Source of the DNA: Marasmius tenuissimus
Taxonomy: Eukaryota; Basidiomycota; Agaricomycetes; Agaricales; Marasmiaceae
Length of the DNA: 64,000 nucleotides
Assembly (NCBI GenBank): GCA_029532415.1
Contig: JAQOTA010000059.1
Location: 434,001 to 498,000, forward strand
Reading direction: 5' to 3'
Below are positions 28,880-39,086 of this stretch, piece by piece. A program made the translations under genes and the position numbers. Under the pieces are notes generated by a model, which searched no databases, was not told the DNA's origin, and worked only from the letters and a program-made list of their open reading frames with translations. Each line of letters starts with the position of its first letter. The stretch's first letter is position 1.

Positions 28880-31715
28880 CACCCCCTCGCTAAGTGCAGC
28901 TGAAAAGCGCATCTGAGCGAATCAAGTGGACAAATAGAATTCAAGTCCAAGGTGGTCTCTGAACCGTAAGAACTTCTCATGTCCGAGATTCTTCGTAAAC
29001 ATGTCTGCGGGATTATAGACTCCTTCAATAAAGAACAACTCGACTTTGCCATCTTCAACACACGATCGAATGTAATGATATCGAATATCGATGTGCTTGG
29101 TTCGGCGTTCTTGAACCGGATTAGATGCAATAAAGATCGAGCCCTGATTGTCTCCGCAGATTGGAATAGGACCTAAGTCGATTCCAAGTTCAGATAGTAG
29201 CGATCTTATCCAGGAAGCTTGACGACTGCAATCCGACAGTGCCATATACTCAGCCTCAGTGGAAGAAAGAGCTACAGTCTTCTGGGCGTGTGATTGCCAC
29301 GAGAAGATGCCGCCTGCTAACTTGAAGAAGTAGCCAGTGATCGAACGGCGTTTGATAGGATCGGCAGCCCAATCCGAGTCTGTGAACGCAAGAAGACCTC
29401 CATCAGAGTCACCATCGTAGACAAGTGAATAATCTGATGTGCCAGCTAAATAGCGGCAGATATACAGAGCTTTATCGAGGTGTTCCTTCGTTGGATTAGA
29501 AGAGAACTGGGAAAGCTTCGTAACTGCATAGGCAATATCAGGACGTGTGCCCAGCATAATATACAGAAGCGACCCAATCACAGACTGGAATCTGGAGCGA
29601 ATGGCAGGATTGACTGGACCATCGTTGGGAGTTGGCACATAGCCAGCAGGTAAGGGCGTAGGAGCACCTTTCGCATTCTGCATCCCAAAACGTTCAAGGA
29701 CTTTCTTCAGATAATCCTTCTGGTCAATCATGATCTTATTGCCTTCGCGACGAATGCTCATGCGAAGAAACTCGCTAGCATCGCCCATATCGCGGCATTC
29801 CCATCGAGCCATGAACTCGGCTTTCTTCTTGTCAACAAAAGCTTTGTTAGGACCCATGAAGAGTGCATCGTCAACATATATGATCACATACACAACTTCA
29901 CCACTCTTCGGATCTTTACAGATGAAGAGTCCAGCATCAGAAGTTAGGCGTTTGAAGCCTAGTACTTCCATGGACGAGCTAAGGGTTCGCCACCACTCAA
30001 GGGCAGCTTGCTTCAGTCCATATAATGCACGATGAGGCGTAGTACCTTACGTTCTTGGCCCTTGACTTTGAAGCCTTCAGGTTGTTCCATGTAAATCTCC
30101 TCAACAAGATCGCCGTAAAGAAAGGCGTTCTTGACATCAACAGAGGTGATGTACCAGTTCTTGAGAGCTGCGAGAGCAAGCATCATACGAACAGTCTCAT
30201 AACGAACAACTGGTGAGAAGATCTCATCAAAGTCGACACCTTCGACCTGAGAGAAACCTTTGGCAACAAGCCTCGCTTTCTTGCGACCATTCGACTTGAC
30301 GTCGAAGACCCATCTATTTCTGATGGCTTTGCGACCTTTAGGCAAGTCACAGAGTTCGAAGACCTTGCGCTTACGAAGTGCCTCAAGTTCTTCGTGGCAA
30401 GCAGTCTTCCATTCCTTCTGTTGCTCAACAGGCAACTTTAGAATATCGCGGAGTGTCCACTCTCTGATATTAGAGAAATCAGGAGTATCGGACGTTGGAA
30501 GCGAATCGTGAACTGGAACGGCATTGTTCAACAGATAAATCACGAATCCTACTCCCCCTTCTTGGGTCAGTCTTTCGACTACGCTTTCTTCCTCATGCGA
30601 CTCAGTGCTTCCACTGGGTTCTGGAGCAGGCGGAGGCGGAAGTGGACCAGGAATCACCTTTTTACCACCTTTGCCTTTCCTAGATTGTGAAGAGCTAGGA
30701 TGATCAACTGGATGTGAAGGTTCTTTATCTCCAGTGACGTTTCTCCAAGTATTCTTATTCTCTAAGTCGCGAACAATATCTGAGGGTCGATTTGGGTTCC
30801 GCTGTTCACCAAATATGTTACCAGGTTGCGTTGTACCCTTCCGCTGCCTCGAAGACCGACGTGGACCATCCGCTGCTGGTGCAGGCGGAGGAACAGCAGG
30901 TTCGCCTGGAGGCGTCGGAGGACCAGATTGAGGGAGTGGCACATCCCCTGGCGCAGGGCCACCTGCAGGTTCGTCAACCTGAGGTTCTGATCTCTTAGAA
31001 GGTTCGGAGCGACATCTGAGATCTGGGAACGGAGTATCGTCCCAATCATCATCAGAGTCTTCATCTTCCGAAGGAATGTTGGGATTTTCACCCAAAGTAA
31101 ATGGTTCACTACCGACAGGTGTAAAGCCACGAGTTTTGGCATCAGGACACTTATTGTACAGCGTCTCATCGAATAGTGCAGTGCTACCTTTGAATACGGA
31201 ATTATTACTTCGCATGAACAGGAAGCCTTTCATCCCATCTTGGTAGCCAATGAAAGTCATCAACTCACTGCGAGGAGCTAGCTTATTCTTCCTACGATCT
31301 TCAGGAATGAAGACGTAGGCTGCACAACCCAATACTCGGAGATGTGAAACATCAGGTGCTTCGCCGTAAAGCATTTCGAACGGAGTTCGCCAGCTCAATC
31401 GTTGCACAGGAGTGCGATTGTATAGGTGGACGGCGTGCACATGGCAGAATTCCCACCAGGACTGAGGCATACAAGCTTCAAAGCGAAGAGCTTCAGCCTT
31501 CTCATGAATAGTCCTGTTGAATCGTTCAGCACGACCGTTTTGTTGTGGTGTGTACGGTATGCTTTGATCCCTTTGGATCCCATACTCTTTCAGTACTGCA
31601 TCGAACTTATCTCCTTTGTACTCTCCCCCTTCATCGGACATCCAGGTCTTGACAACAGCATTGAATTGCGTCTTGACCATAGTAAGGAAGTCCCTCAAAG
31701 CGGGTACTGCTTCGT

Positions 31716-31720
31716 CTTTC
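31716..31720. other. Target-site duplication (ctttc), left copy
   Basis: ctttc recurs at 32188-32192 on the other side of the solo LTR. Copy A has the uninterrupted sequence at this place (near 738), which confirms the exact insertion point. Confidence 0.93.
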
Positions 31721-32187
31721 TGTCAGGAATGCAGCAAGTGACTAGGAAACCCCTCAGGCCACTGTCAAGGTCAAGGGAGCAAAGAAGAATAGATAGGCTG
31801 TGAGCAAGACATAGGCTACACAGTACATGCTGGAAACAAGCACTATGTGACAAAGTTGTCAGACTGAGGAACTATCTACAGAGGCCATGAGTATATATGA
31901 CAGAACCAAGCTGTACTATGATCATGGGAATGAAGGTAAAAGAGGATAGATGAAAGAACAATGATCAAGATCAAAGGAATGTTGTAGAAACAAGTAGAAC
32001 ATCAAAGAATAACTTGTACATCAGTAACAAGATGGAAACCATGTAGAATGATAAAGGACATCATGGGATGATCTATGGGAACCAAAGTGCGATGCTGGGA
32101 ACGTGTAACAAGGTGAAATGAAGGGAAAATCATGGAAGAAAGACCTGGGACTAAGGAAAGGGAAAAACAGTAGGGTGATTCGTAACA
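31721..32187. repeat. Solo LTR of a different retrotransposon, nested in copy B
   Basis: A 467-bp insertion absent from copy A, flanked by ctttc duplicates. It begins TGTCAGGAAT and ends ATTCGTAACA, which are imperfect inverted repeats of each other with TG...CA ends. It contains no coding sequence. The reverse-strand start TGTTACGAATCACCC resembles Ty3-type LTRs of mushrooms, but that is from memory. Recombination between the two LTRs of a former full element explains a lone copy. Confidence 0.9.
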
Positions 32188-35088
32188 CTTTCGTCTTTAG
32201 CTTGGAAGTCCAAACGTAGGACGTGCAGTCATCGAGAAAAGAGATGTAGTACTTGTACCGGTGATACGATTCAGCCGGGTACGACTTCAAATCCGAATGT
32301 ATGCGTTCAAACGGTTTAGAAGCTCTCGTTGTAGAGTTGGGGAACGATTTCTCATGCATCTTGCCTTCAGCACAACCACGACACAGAGGTGTCTTCTTAG
32401 TAGGCATGTTAAGGTCAAGTGGGAAACCTTGCGTATGTTTCCGAGCTTTGTTCAGGGCTTTATCCGACGGATGCCCAAAGCGTCTGTGCTCAATATCGTA
32501 GTCGACGTTGTAAACGATCGACTTGGCCATTAAAACCTCAGCAGATGCTTTCTGCGAGTGTACCCAATAAATGGTTTGACCAGGCATATGAGGGTAGGAA
32601 ACAAGCGACTGTCGTCGCTGTGATGAATAGAAGGCTAACTTCTTCGCGTTTCCACGAATTGATAGACCATCTTGAAGGAACTCTCCCATTGATAGTAGAC
32701 GTATGTCCAATTGAGGTATGTAATAGACAGGGTAGAGACGCGAGACGCGCTCTGTGAGTTTCCCGTCATGTCCTTCAACGTTATGCTTAATGAAGACAGT
32801 GCCTTTACCCTTGATCTGTATAGGGTTGCCCTTATTCGCAGTATTTACGATAGGACCATCAAGCGATTCATATTCAGCGAAGTCATTCATATCGTTCGTG
32901 AAATGAGAGGAGGCACCAGAATCAAGGAGCCAACCCTGTGCGTTGTTCACACTTTTCTTTCCCTTACATTGTGTACACCCCACGAAGTCGGAACTGATTG
33001 CATGACAATAATATACAAGTGATTCCAGATCACTACGACTACGATGCGAACTACTGATACCAACTAGTTGTGAGCATCGCTGTAAGGTTGCATCAGATTG
33101 GGAAAGCAGGTCAAGATAAGGAACTTGCCTGTCATCGTGGAAAGATCCAAGAGAAACATCATCCGGGACGTCCTCAACCCCTGCAGCTTTGGCAATATCG
33201 TTGTCAACATCATTACCGAATAGAGAGGTCATGTCTTCCATATCGTCGTCAGATCCCCAGTCCATCTCTACATCTTCATCAGGATCAGCGCTACGAGAGC
33301 GTTTAGAAGAAGTAGAAGAAGGAGATCCGGCTCCCTCATATCCCTCATCATCCTCCAAAAGACGCTTGGACGAGGACGCACGTGGTAGTTCAATGCGGTC
33401 CTGGAGCGAACGATTGGTGGCGGACGTGACGATCTGTTCGAAGGGTTTGAGATACCGCGCCGTCTTGGGGGCACCAAGTCTGTCAGCAAGGGAACGTGCT
33501 CCACGGACATCATCAAATACTGACTGAGATGGCTTGAAGCCAGTGAAGGACTGCATGGCGGCCGGGTTCTTCTTGACAGCTGGTTGAGGGACAGTGCTGT
33601 CACAAGACTTGTCCCAGTGACCGGTGAAGTGAGCTGGGGGCGGTGATCCCATAGAGCGAACAGGAGGGGCGCTGGCAATCTCGGCGCGCAAGGAGTTGTT
33701 AACCGCGTTCAACGCGATCCGTTCCCTGCGGTCGGTGATCGAGGAATAAGGACGGACAGGAGCGGGGGAAGCTACGACGGATGCATAGGATGCCAGATGG
33801 GAGTGACCATGCGACCGATTGTTACCACCGTTGTTACCGCCGGCGTTGCCGGGACCCTGATGCTGGTTGATGCCACCGCGGGTACCACGCTGCTGCTGCT
33901 TCTTCTTCTTACCGTTGTTCTGGTTCGAAGAAGGACGTTGCTGCTGCTGCTGTGGTTGACGCTGTTGGCCACGCTGCTGCTGTCCGCGCTGCTGACGTTG
34001 CTGCGGCGGACGCTGCTGCTGACCAAAAGATGGCTCGCGGTTGCCAGCACGCTTGACCGCAGAGAGGCGGTTGGCAAGCTGAGGGTTCTGACGTTCATAT
34101 TCAACCATGATGGCTTCATGAACGTCACCAACGGTGAGGGCAGTGTCACTATCAGGATCTCTTGAGAAATCATGAAGAGATTTAGAGGAAGCGGCGTCCC
34201 ATTCGGGAGGAATAGCTGCGATGAGAAGGAGGGCTTTGATCAACTCGGGGAGTTCAACCCCGACCTCGGCAAGACGTTCAATGTAGTGTTTGAACTTGGC
34301 GATGCCAGCCTGGGGATGGCTCGTGGTAAGCCGGAAGGACACCAACTTGATGAAGTCGCCATAGATGGCAGACAAAGTGGGTTCGCCATAGGTGGTGACG
34401 ATGGTGGACCAGGCTTTGGCCGCATCCATGTCCTTGAGAGGTTCAAAGACTTCCTTCGTAGAGGTCAGCTGAATAATACCCATCAGCTGGAGATCTTTTT
34501 CCTCCCATGATTCCAGCGCAGTATTGTACGCCGTGATCTGAGCTTCGGTGGGAGGGTGACGATCAGGTTCGTCGTCACTGTCAGTTCCAGCTGCAGGCGC
34601 AGCAGTACCACCAGGGGGAGTAGTGACCGTAATGGTCGGAACAATGGGTTCCCCCAGCGGGTACGTAGGCTTCTTAGCCGCACCAGTAAGGTGGCGATAG
34701 AGACCTTGAGCCTTGGTAACAGCTTCCATTTCGCCGTTATAGGTCTGGCGGAATCCAGTGCCGTCGAAGCGACCGGAGAAGAATTTCTTAACGTCGAACA
34801 TGGTAGTAAGAGGTTAGGTAGTTTGGTGTTGGATCTAGAAAAGACAGCATCAGCATGCGTCTAATCAACACAGGGAGCAGCCATCAAGGCGCTATGCTCT
34901 ACGAGGAGCATTGGATCCTTGAGATCCGATGTCGTCGAAGGATGTACATCAATGCCATAGATCGATCACTCAATTAAGAGGTCGATGGCAACATGCAGGT
35001 CTAGCCTAGCTAGCCGATGACAGCAGCCTAGAGGCGCTCGTCGCTGACAGCAGCCATTAAGGCGCTCGTCATTGTAGTCGGGCTAACC

Positions 35089-35101
35089 GGGGCCCATAAC
35101 C
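35089..35101 (-). other. Primer binding site, half-tRNA type (copy B)
   Basis: GGTTATGGGCCCC on the coding strand directly follows the 5' LTR. It is identical to the sites at 3629-3641 and 25420-25432. Confidence 0.8.
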
Positions 35102-35412
35102 TGATGAGCCAGCATGACGCCTAGCGCAGAGGACTACAACATAGCTATACTACTACTTACCAGAGAGGAGTTTAGAGAGATAGAGGCGAGACGTAGAAGC
35201 TCAAGCACACTGTCAATTCCTGTAGAGAACTACGAGCTTATATACATGTAGAGACTATAGTGAATACCATATAAGGACGATAATAGGAATTGTACATATG
35301 ATCATAAGTGAGAATGATAAATGGAACAATAGTCCCGCATAATATGATGCCGGGAAGTATGAACCGGGACTTCGGATATACCGGGATCTAACTATAGTCC
35401 ACGGATTCAACA
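35102..35412 (-). repeat. 5' LTR of copia copy B
   Basis: 311 bp, the near-identical partner of 28569-28879. Followed by the target duplicate gcaag at 35413-35417. Confidence 0.93.
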
Positions 35413-35417
35413 GCAAG

Positions 35418-35537
35418 CCTCGTCCCGACTCTGATGGAGCAGTTCTTCGTCGGGAACGTGAAGAGAGAGCCGCTGCAGAAGAGGCTAAAAGGAAGGAGGC
35501 CGAGGAGGCCGCTGCTGCTGGAGGAGCTGGTGCTTAG
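35418..35537 (+). pseudogene. DUF6698-like protein gene, 3' end beyond copia copy B
   Basis: From the target duplicate the frame continues PRPDSDGAVLRRERE and then an Ala/Glu/Lys-rich helical tail ending GGAGA with TAG at 35535-35537. The phase matches the part at 27004-28568. Only this last stretch of about 40 residues is cut off from the rest of the gene, so a truncated protein ending in LTR-encoded residues could still be produced. Confidence 0.72.
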
Positions 35538-36616
35538 ATTCCGGTATGCGTTTTCGTCTGCTCGCTGCTATGTATTGCTGCTGTGTATTGTCCGTTCATC
35601 GCCATGTTTGTATTTCTATTGCTGTTTGCTCGCTGCTCTACCTGTGTTACTGTCATTGCCTGCCTGTTTTATGATCCAGATAATATACTGTAATTCAATT
35701 CTTTTTTTTTGATACCGGGAAATCTAGCATGGCCGCTGACTGACCATATACCTCAGCCCGATACAACCTGACATGGGCGTCCCAGTCTTATGGCTCTGGC
35801 CGCTCGGCCCCTCCTGACGGCCTCTTACCAGTGGCTCCAGGCTGGTGACCTCTGGTCGCCTGCCTAATCCTAACACCATCTACTCAGTACGATCAGTCTG
35901 GTGAGTCTGGCCAGCACGATTAGTCTGGTGTCCTCTGAGCAACCGCGTTATGCTGACAGGTCTGACCAGCTCGCTCAGTCTGACGGCGTCTGACCATTGA
36001 GCTCTGGGCTGATTACATCTGCCTAGGATCAGCAGTCCGGTTTGTTCTCATCATCTTCATCAGACTACTCTTACTGACCATAATTCGGACAGAAAAACAA
36101 TCACTACTCAGGGACTGACTAGGTAGCACCAGTCTGCTCCTGGCTCATCACGGCTGACGGCGGTGGTCAGTGCGTGAGCAGATTCGGTCGCGTTCCCTGG
36201 TGAGGTCGAACGAGACGCAACGTTTCGTTTGAGTCTTCTCCAATACCGTCTGAAGGTTGCCCCGCCAGTAACGCCGTCGGTCTTGTCAGTATTGACTGAC
36301 GCCCTTGCTGACAACTTGGAAGGATGCCACTGAGGCTCGGAAGATCGGGCATTTCAGTCCTGGCGGTGAAGGTGGAAAGTCCCAAGGCTTCTATCGCACC
36401 TGTTTTTACACTAGCAGCGTATCGTTTTCTATTACTAGCAGTGTATTATTCTCTATCAATAGCAGTGTATTATTCTCTATCACTAGCAGTGTACGATCTT
36501 GTTATTGACTACCATGAATAGCGCACTAATCCTTGGTGCAACGAGGCTGTTGTGCAGCACGCCTCCAACGTGCATATTGATGTTAGGTAATCTGGTCCCC
36601 TTCTTCTCCTACTGCC
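35538..36616. other. Intergenic region with a tandem repeat
   Basis: The first part is probably the 3' UTR of the interrupted gene. The middle (35750-36110) is rich in the word tctggt/gtctgg without a regular period. A four-unit 24-bp tandem repeat lies at 36410-36506. No ORF is convincing. Confidence 0.45.
36410..36506 (+). repeat. 24-bp tandem repeat, four units
   Basis: The units start at 36410, 36434, 36458 and 36482 and share the core tagcagtgtattattctcta with few changes; the outer units are the most diverged. The repeat lies about 110 bp upstream of the ATG at 36617, so it could influence that promoter. It is non-coding. Confidence 0.85.
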
Positions 36617-37311
36617 ATGGTCAACCTGCGTTGTTCTTTGCGACTGCAAGAGCAGGCTCAGAAACTCGTCGCGAAATTCTTCAAGCCCACCAAGAAGCTC
36701 GAGAATACCCAGGAGGTCCCCTGGAATGGATCCATGGCTGCGTTGGCAGTTTGGCGGCACATGGAAGCAGACGATGAATTCCAAAACCGGGATCCAGACA
36801 TGCTATCAGCAGACCCTGGTTCTGATTCAGAGTTGGATGCACTGGAGGAAGGTCGTAACAAACGTTTGTTAGATGGAGTGAAGGATCTAGAGGACTTGGC
36901 CCCCGGGTTTCAGCACCTCGCCCTCTCCAACCCTGGCTTATCGTGAGTGCCACTGCAGCTTGTTGCTCTTCCCCTTCACTAACTCAATCCAACCTCAGCA
37001 AGCTCCGATTTGAGCCACTGGTGACCAAGCTGCCAGTGACCAAGCTGCCAGTGAAAAAGCCGCCGGTGACGGACAGTAAGAAAAGGAAGAGGAACTTGGA
37101 AGATGGATCGGGAGGTGAATCGGGAGATGAGAAGGCAGCAGGAAAGGGTAAAGGAAACAAGAAGAGCAGGAGGAAGAGGAAGAAGAAAAAGAAGGGTATG
37201 GAAGGCAACAGTCAGGCTGAAGATCGGCAGGAGGAAAGGAAGGAAAAGGAAGAGGAGGAGGAAGAGAATCTGGAGGAAAAGCCCCAGGAGCCAGAGCACC
37301 GTTATACATGA
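36617..37311 (+). CDS. Uncharacterised lysine-rich protein
   Basis: Two exons: 36617 to about 36941 and about 36999 to 37311, joined by a GT-AG intron (gtgagtgcc...ctcag) to read LSNPGLS/KLRFEPLV. The N-terminal half has no recognised domain. The second half contains a short TKLPV duplication, then a highly basic lysine/arginine run (near 37160-37190) and an acidic glutamate run (near 37245-37290) before TGA. This charge pattern suggests a nuclear, nucleic-acid- or chromatin-associated disordered tail. The next ORF starts only 40 bp later on the same strand. The two could be a single gene if a weak gttata donor near 37301 is used. Confidence 0.6.
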
Positions 37312-37350
37312 GCACTGTTTTAGTGATTCTTTCACTTACACCTTGACGTT

Positions 37351-38862
37351 ATGGACAGAACCTCTCGCATTCACCTCTCCAACGTCAACGTCTCTCAGCC
37401 ATCAACCCTCCCCCCTCCCAATCCCGAACCCTCGTCCCTCATGCCTGGTCAACAACGTAAAAGGGCCCACAGGATGGGCAGACATGAGTGCAGGATTCTC
37501 AAGAAGCACGGGGACGCCGAAGTATTCAGGTCCACAGGAGCGTTCGGCAGCATATACTCCAGAGACTCTGTTCGACTCACTAGCACTGGCTGGCAAGGCC
37601 TGAATGCTGGGACATCTGAGAGGGCTTGCATCATGAAAGCAGTTAGGGCTGGCGAGAAGGTACCCAGGAAGTTGACCCCCATTTACTACGAAGGGTAAGT
37701 CTTCCCAGTCCATGTTAAGCGCTGTCTAACCACCTTTCCTTTGCCTTGTTAGTCAAAACACAGCTCTCGCTGACTCGACTGGTGCTATCGCTTTCTATCG
37801 CAGCAAAATCACCAACGCTACTCGAGACCTTCTTCTCGATCTTGTCGTTCACATCTGGCTATTCATCCGATTGACCACCTTCAATGTGGCGGATCTTGTC
37901 GACAACAAGGCCCGAGGCGAACATTGGTTTTGCATTGTTGGTATTGACCGAAATAACAAAAAGGTAAGCATTTCTTACGCTCCCCTTGTTCTCCCTTGAT
38001 TCTTAAAGCACGTCAGGTCCCTGCATACACCACTTGGCACAGGCAGAACAAAATGGTCATTGAGAAGTTCTTTGCAGCAGGCCAACCCTTCCAAATGCTG
38101 ACGGCTTACGGGTGTGGAATTTTGGAACGCGTGTTTCCCAAAATTGCTGATCGCTACCGGGAATGTAACAAGTATATGTGGGAGAACTATGGTCTGGAAC
38201 CGCCTTTCGGTCTGTTTTGGAATGTCTGCCTCAATGGCATGTCCAAGGCCACGAAACCCCTTCGAGTCTTCTGCACGCCTCATGTTGACTACAAGAACAT
38301 CGCCCTCGGGGTGTGTATGATTTTTATTTATGGTAAGCAAGATTCTTTCACATTGCACCGGAGTAAGCTCATCTCCAGTTCAGGACACTTTGATCACCGC
38401 GAGACTTGCTGGCTGGTGATCTGGGAGGCAGGGGTTGCATTTGAACTGCCACCCGGTGTTTTCCTCATCTACCCCTCTTCCCTCTTCTTGCATTTCAATA
38501 TGGATGTCAAAAGTAAGCGGTTCTCGTACACCGCATAGCTATCAGCCTTTATCAGCAGCTAACGTGCATGCCCAGATCTGGACTTTGTCGTTACCAAAGA
38601 CGGAGCAATGCCGACTCGTGACAATAGCCAGCCTTTATGTTCTTGTGGCGAAACCGGGGACGACATTCATGGATCCAATTGGAAGGAGGCAAAAGGGCGA
38701 GGCTCAATGGTTTGGTTTAACCAAGCATCCATGTTTCAGACCTCTGAGCTGGGAAAGGAGACGGGGTACACAACGGTAGAGCTTGCTAAGGCCAACAAAG
38801 CACCCTCTCAATCAAACACAGAATTTTGGAAGGCGCAGAACATCCATCCGGTCTGGCTTTAG
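37351..38862 (+). CDS. 2OG-Fe(II) dioxygenase-like protein of an agaricomycete family
   Basis: Five exons with clear GT-AG introns read through PIYYEG/QNTALADSTG, NNKK/VPAYTTWHR, MIFIYG/HFDHRETCW and MDVK/NLDFVVTKDG, ending at TAG 38860-38862. The centre holds FCTPHVDYKNIALG (an HxD pair), then WLVIWEAGVAFELPPGVF and PSSLFLHFN. In my recollection this order, HxD then an aliphatic strand with a proline/glycine turn then a distal His, matches the double-stranded beta-helix of an expanded mushroom family related to TET/JBP-type dioxygenases. Iron ligands would be that His, Asp and the distal His. A downstream CSCGETGDDIH segment could bind metal. Substrate unknown; nucleic-acid modification is only an inference. 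Confidence 0.55.
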
Positions 38863-39086
38863 TACTACTCATTCTTCTGATTGTTTCATAGACGCTTCTA
38901 ATACACCATCTTGACTCCTTATTCTTTCTTTCTCTCGTACGATGGCAAGAAATTCGGACCCCTGACATTAGCAAGAGTAGTACTGTATCAATAGAAGGAA
39001 CGGAAGCGATTTAAGGAAGCGATTTAAGCAAGAGAGGGTAAGTAGTTCATGTTCAAAGTTCGCATACGAGAGTTGTGGATCCTCCT
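38863..39086. other. Short convergent intergenic spacer
   Basis: The plus-strand gene ending at 38862 and the minus-strand gene ending at 39087 converge here. A short direct repeat (ggaagcgatttaa twice, near 39001-39027) is present. Both 3' UTRs must share this spacer of about 220 bp. Confidence 0.5.

Larger units (their letters stand above)
28922..34801 (-). pseudogene. Gag-Pol of copia copy B, frameshifted and split by a solo LTR
   Basis: The frame begins at ATG 34801 (MFDVKKFFSG). It runs through Gag, a Gln/Arg-rich basic stretch, the protease (WLLDSGASSHF, near 32930), GAG-pre-integrase (CRGCAEGKMHE) and the first integrase Asp region, up to the solo LTR at 32187. It resumes below 31716 with integrase (MSDEGGEYKG, NGRAERFNR) and RT (ARLVAKGFSQVEG). 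A one-base loss near 30033, just before ALYGLKQA, shifts the frame. The last third carries YVDDALFMG, RNase H (DSDWAAD, TEAEYMALSD) and ends at 28922. Catalytic motifs are present but no full protein can be made. Confidence 0.92.
28569..35412 (-). mobile_element. Ty1/copia retrotransposon copy B, 6,844 bp, defective
   Basis: The element has two 311-bp LTRs (28569-28879 and 35102-35412) with TG...CA ends. They differ, by eye, at one position (gccggc/gccagc near the outer end). It has 5-bp target duplicates, a half-tRNA primer site and a polypurine tract. It belongs to the same family as copy A. The insertion is very recent by LTR identity, yet the coding region already has a frameshift near 30033 and a foreign solo LTR at 31721-32187, so it can no longer make its own polyprotein. 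Confidence 0.95.

Noticed and set aside
36410..36506. CRISPR array
   Set aside because: Direct tandem units without spacers, in a eukaryotic genome; it is a minisatellite.
36979..37335. Very hydrophobic minus-strand ORFs
   Set aside because: They are antisense to the Lys/Glu-rich tail of the plus-strand gene; lysine and glutamate codons read as Phe/Leu on the other strand.
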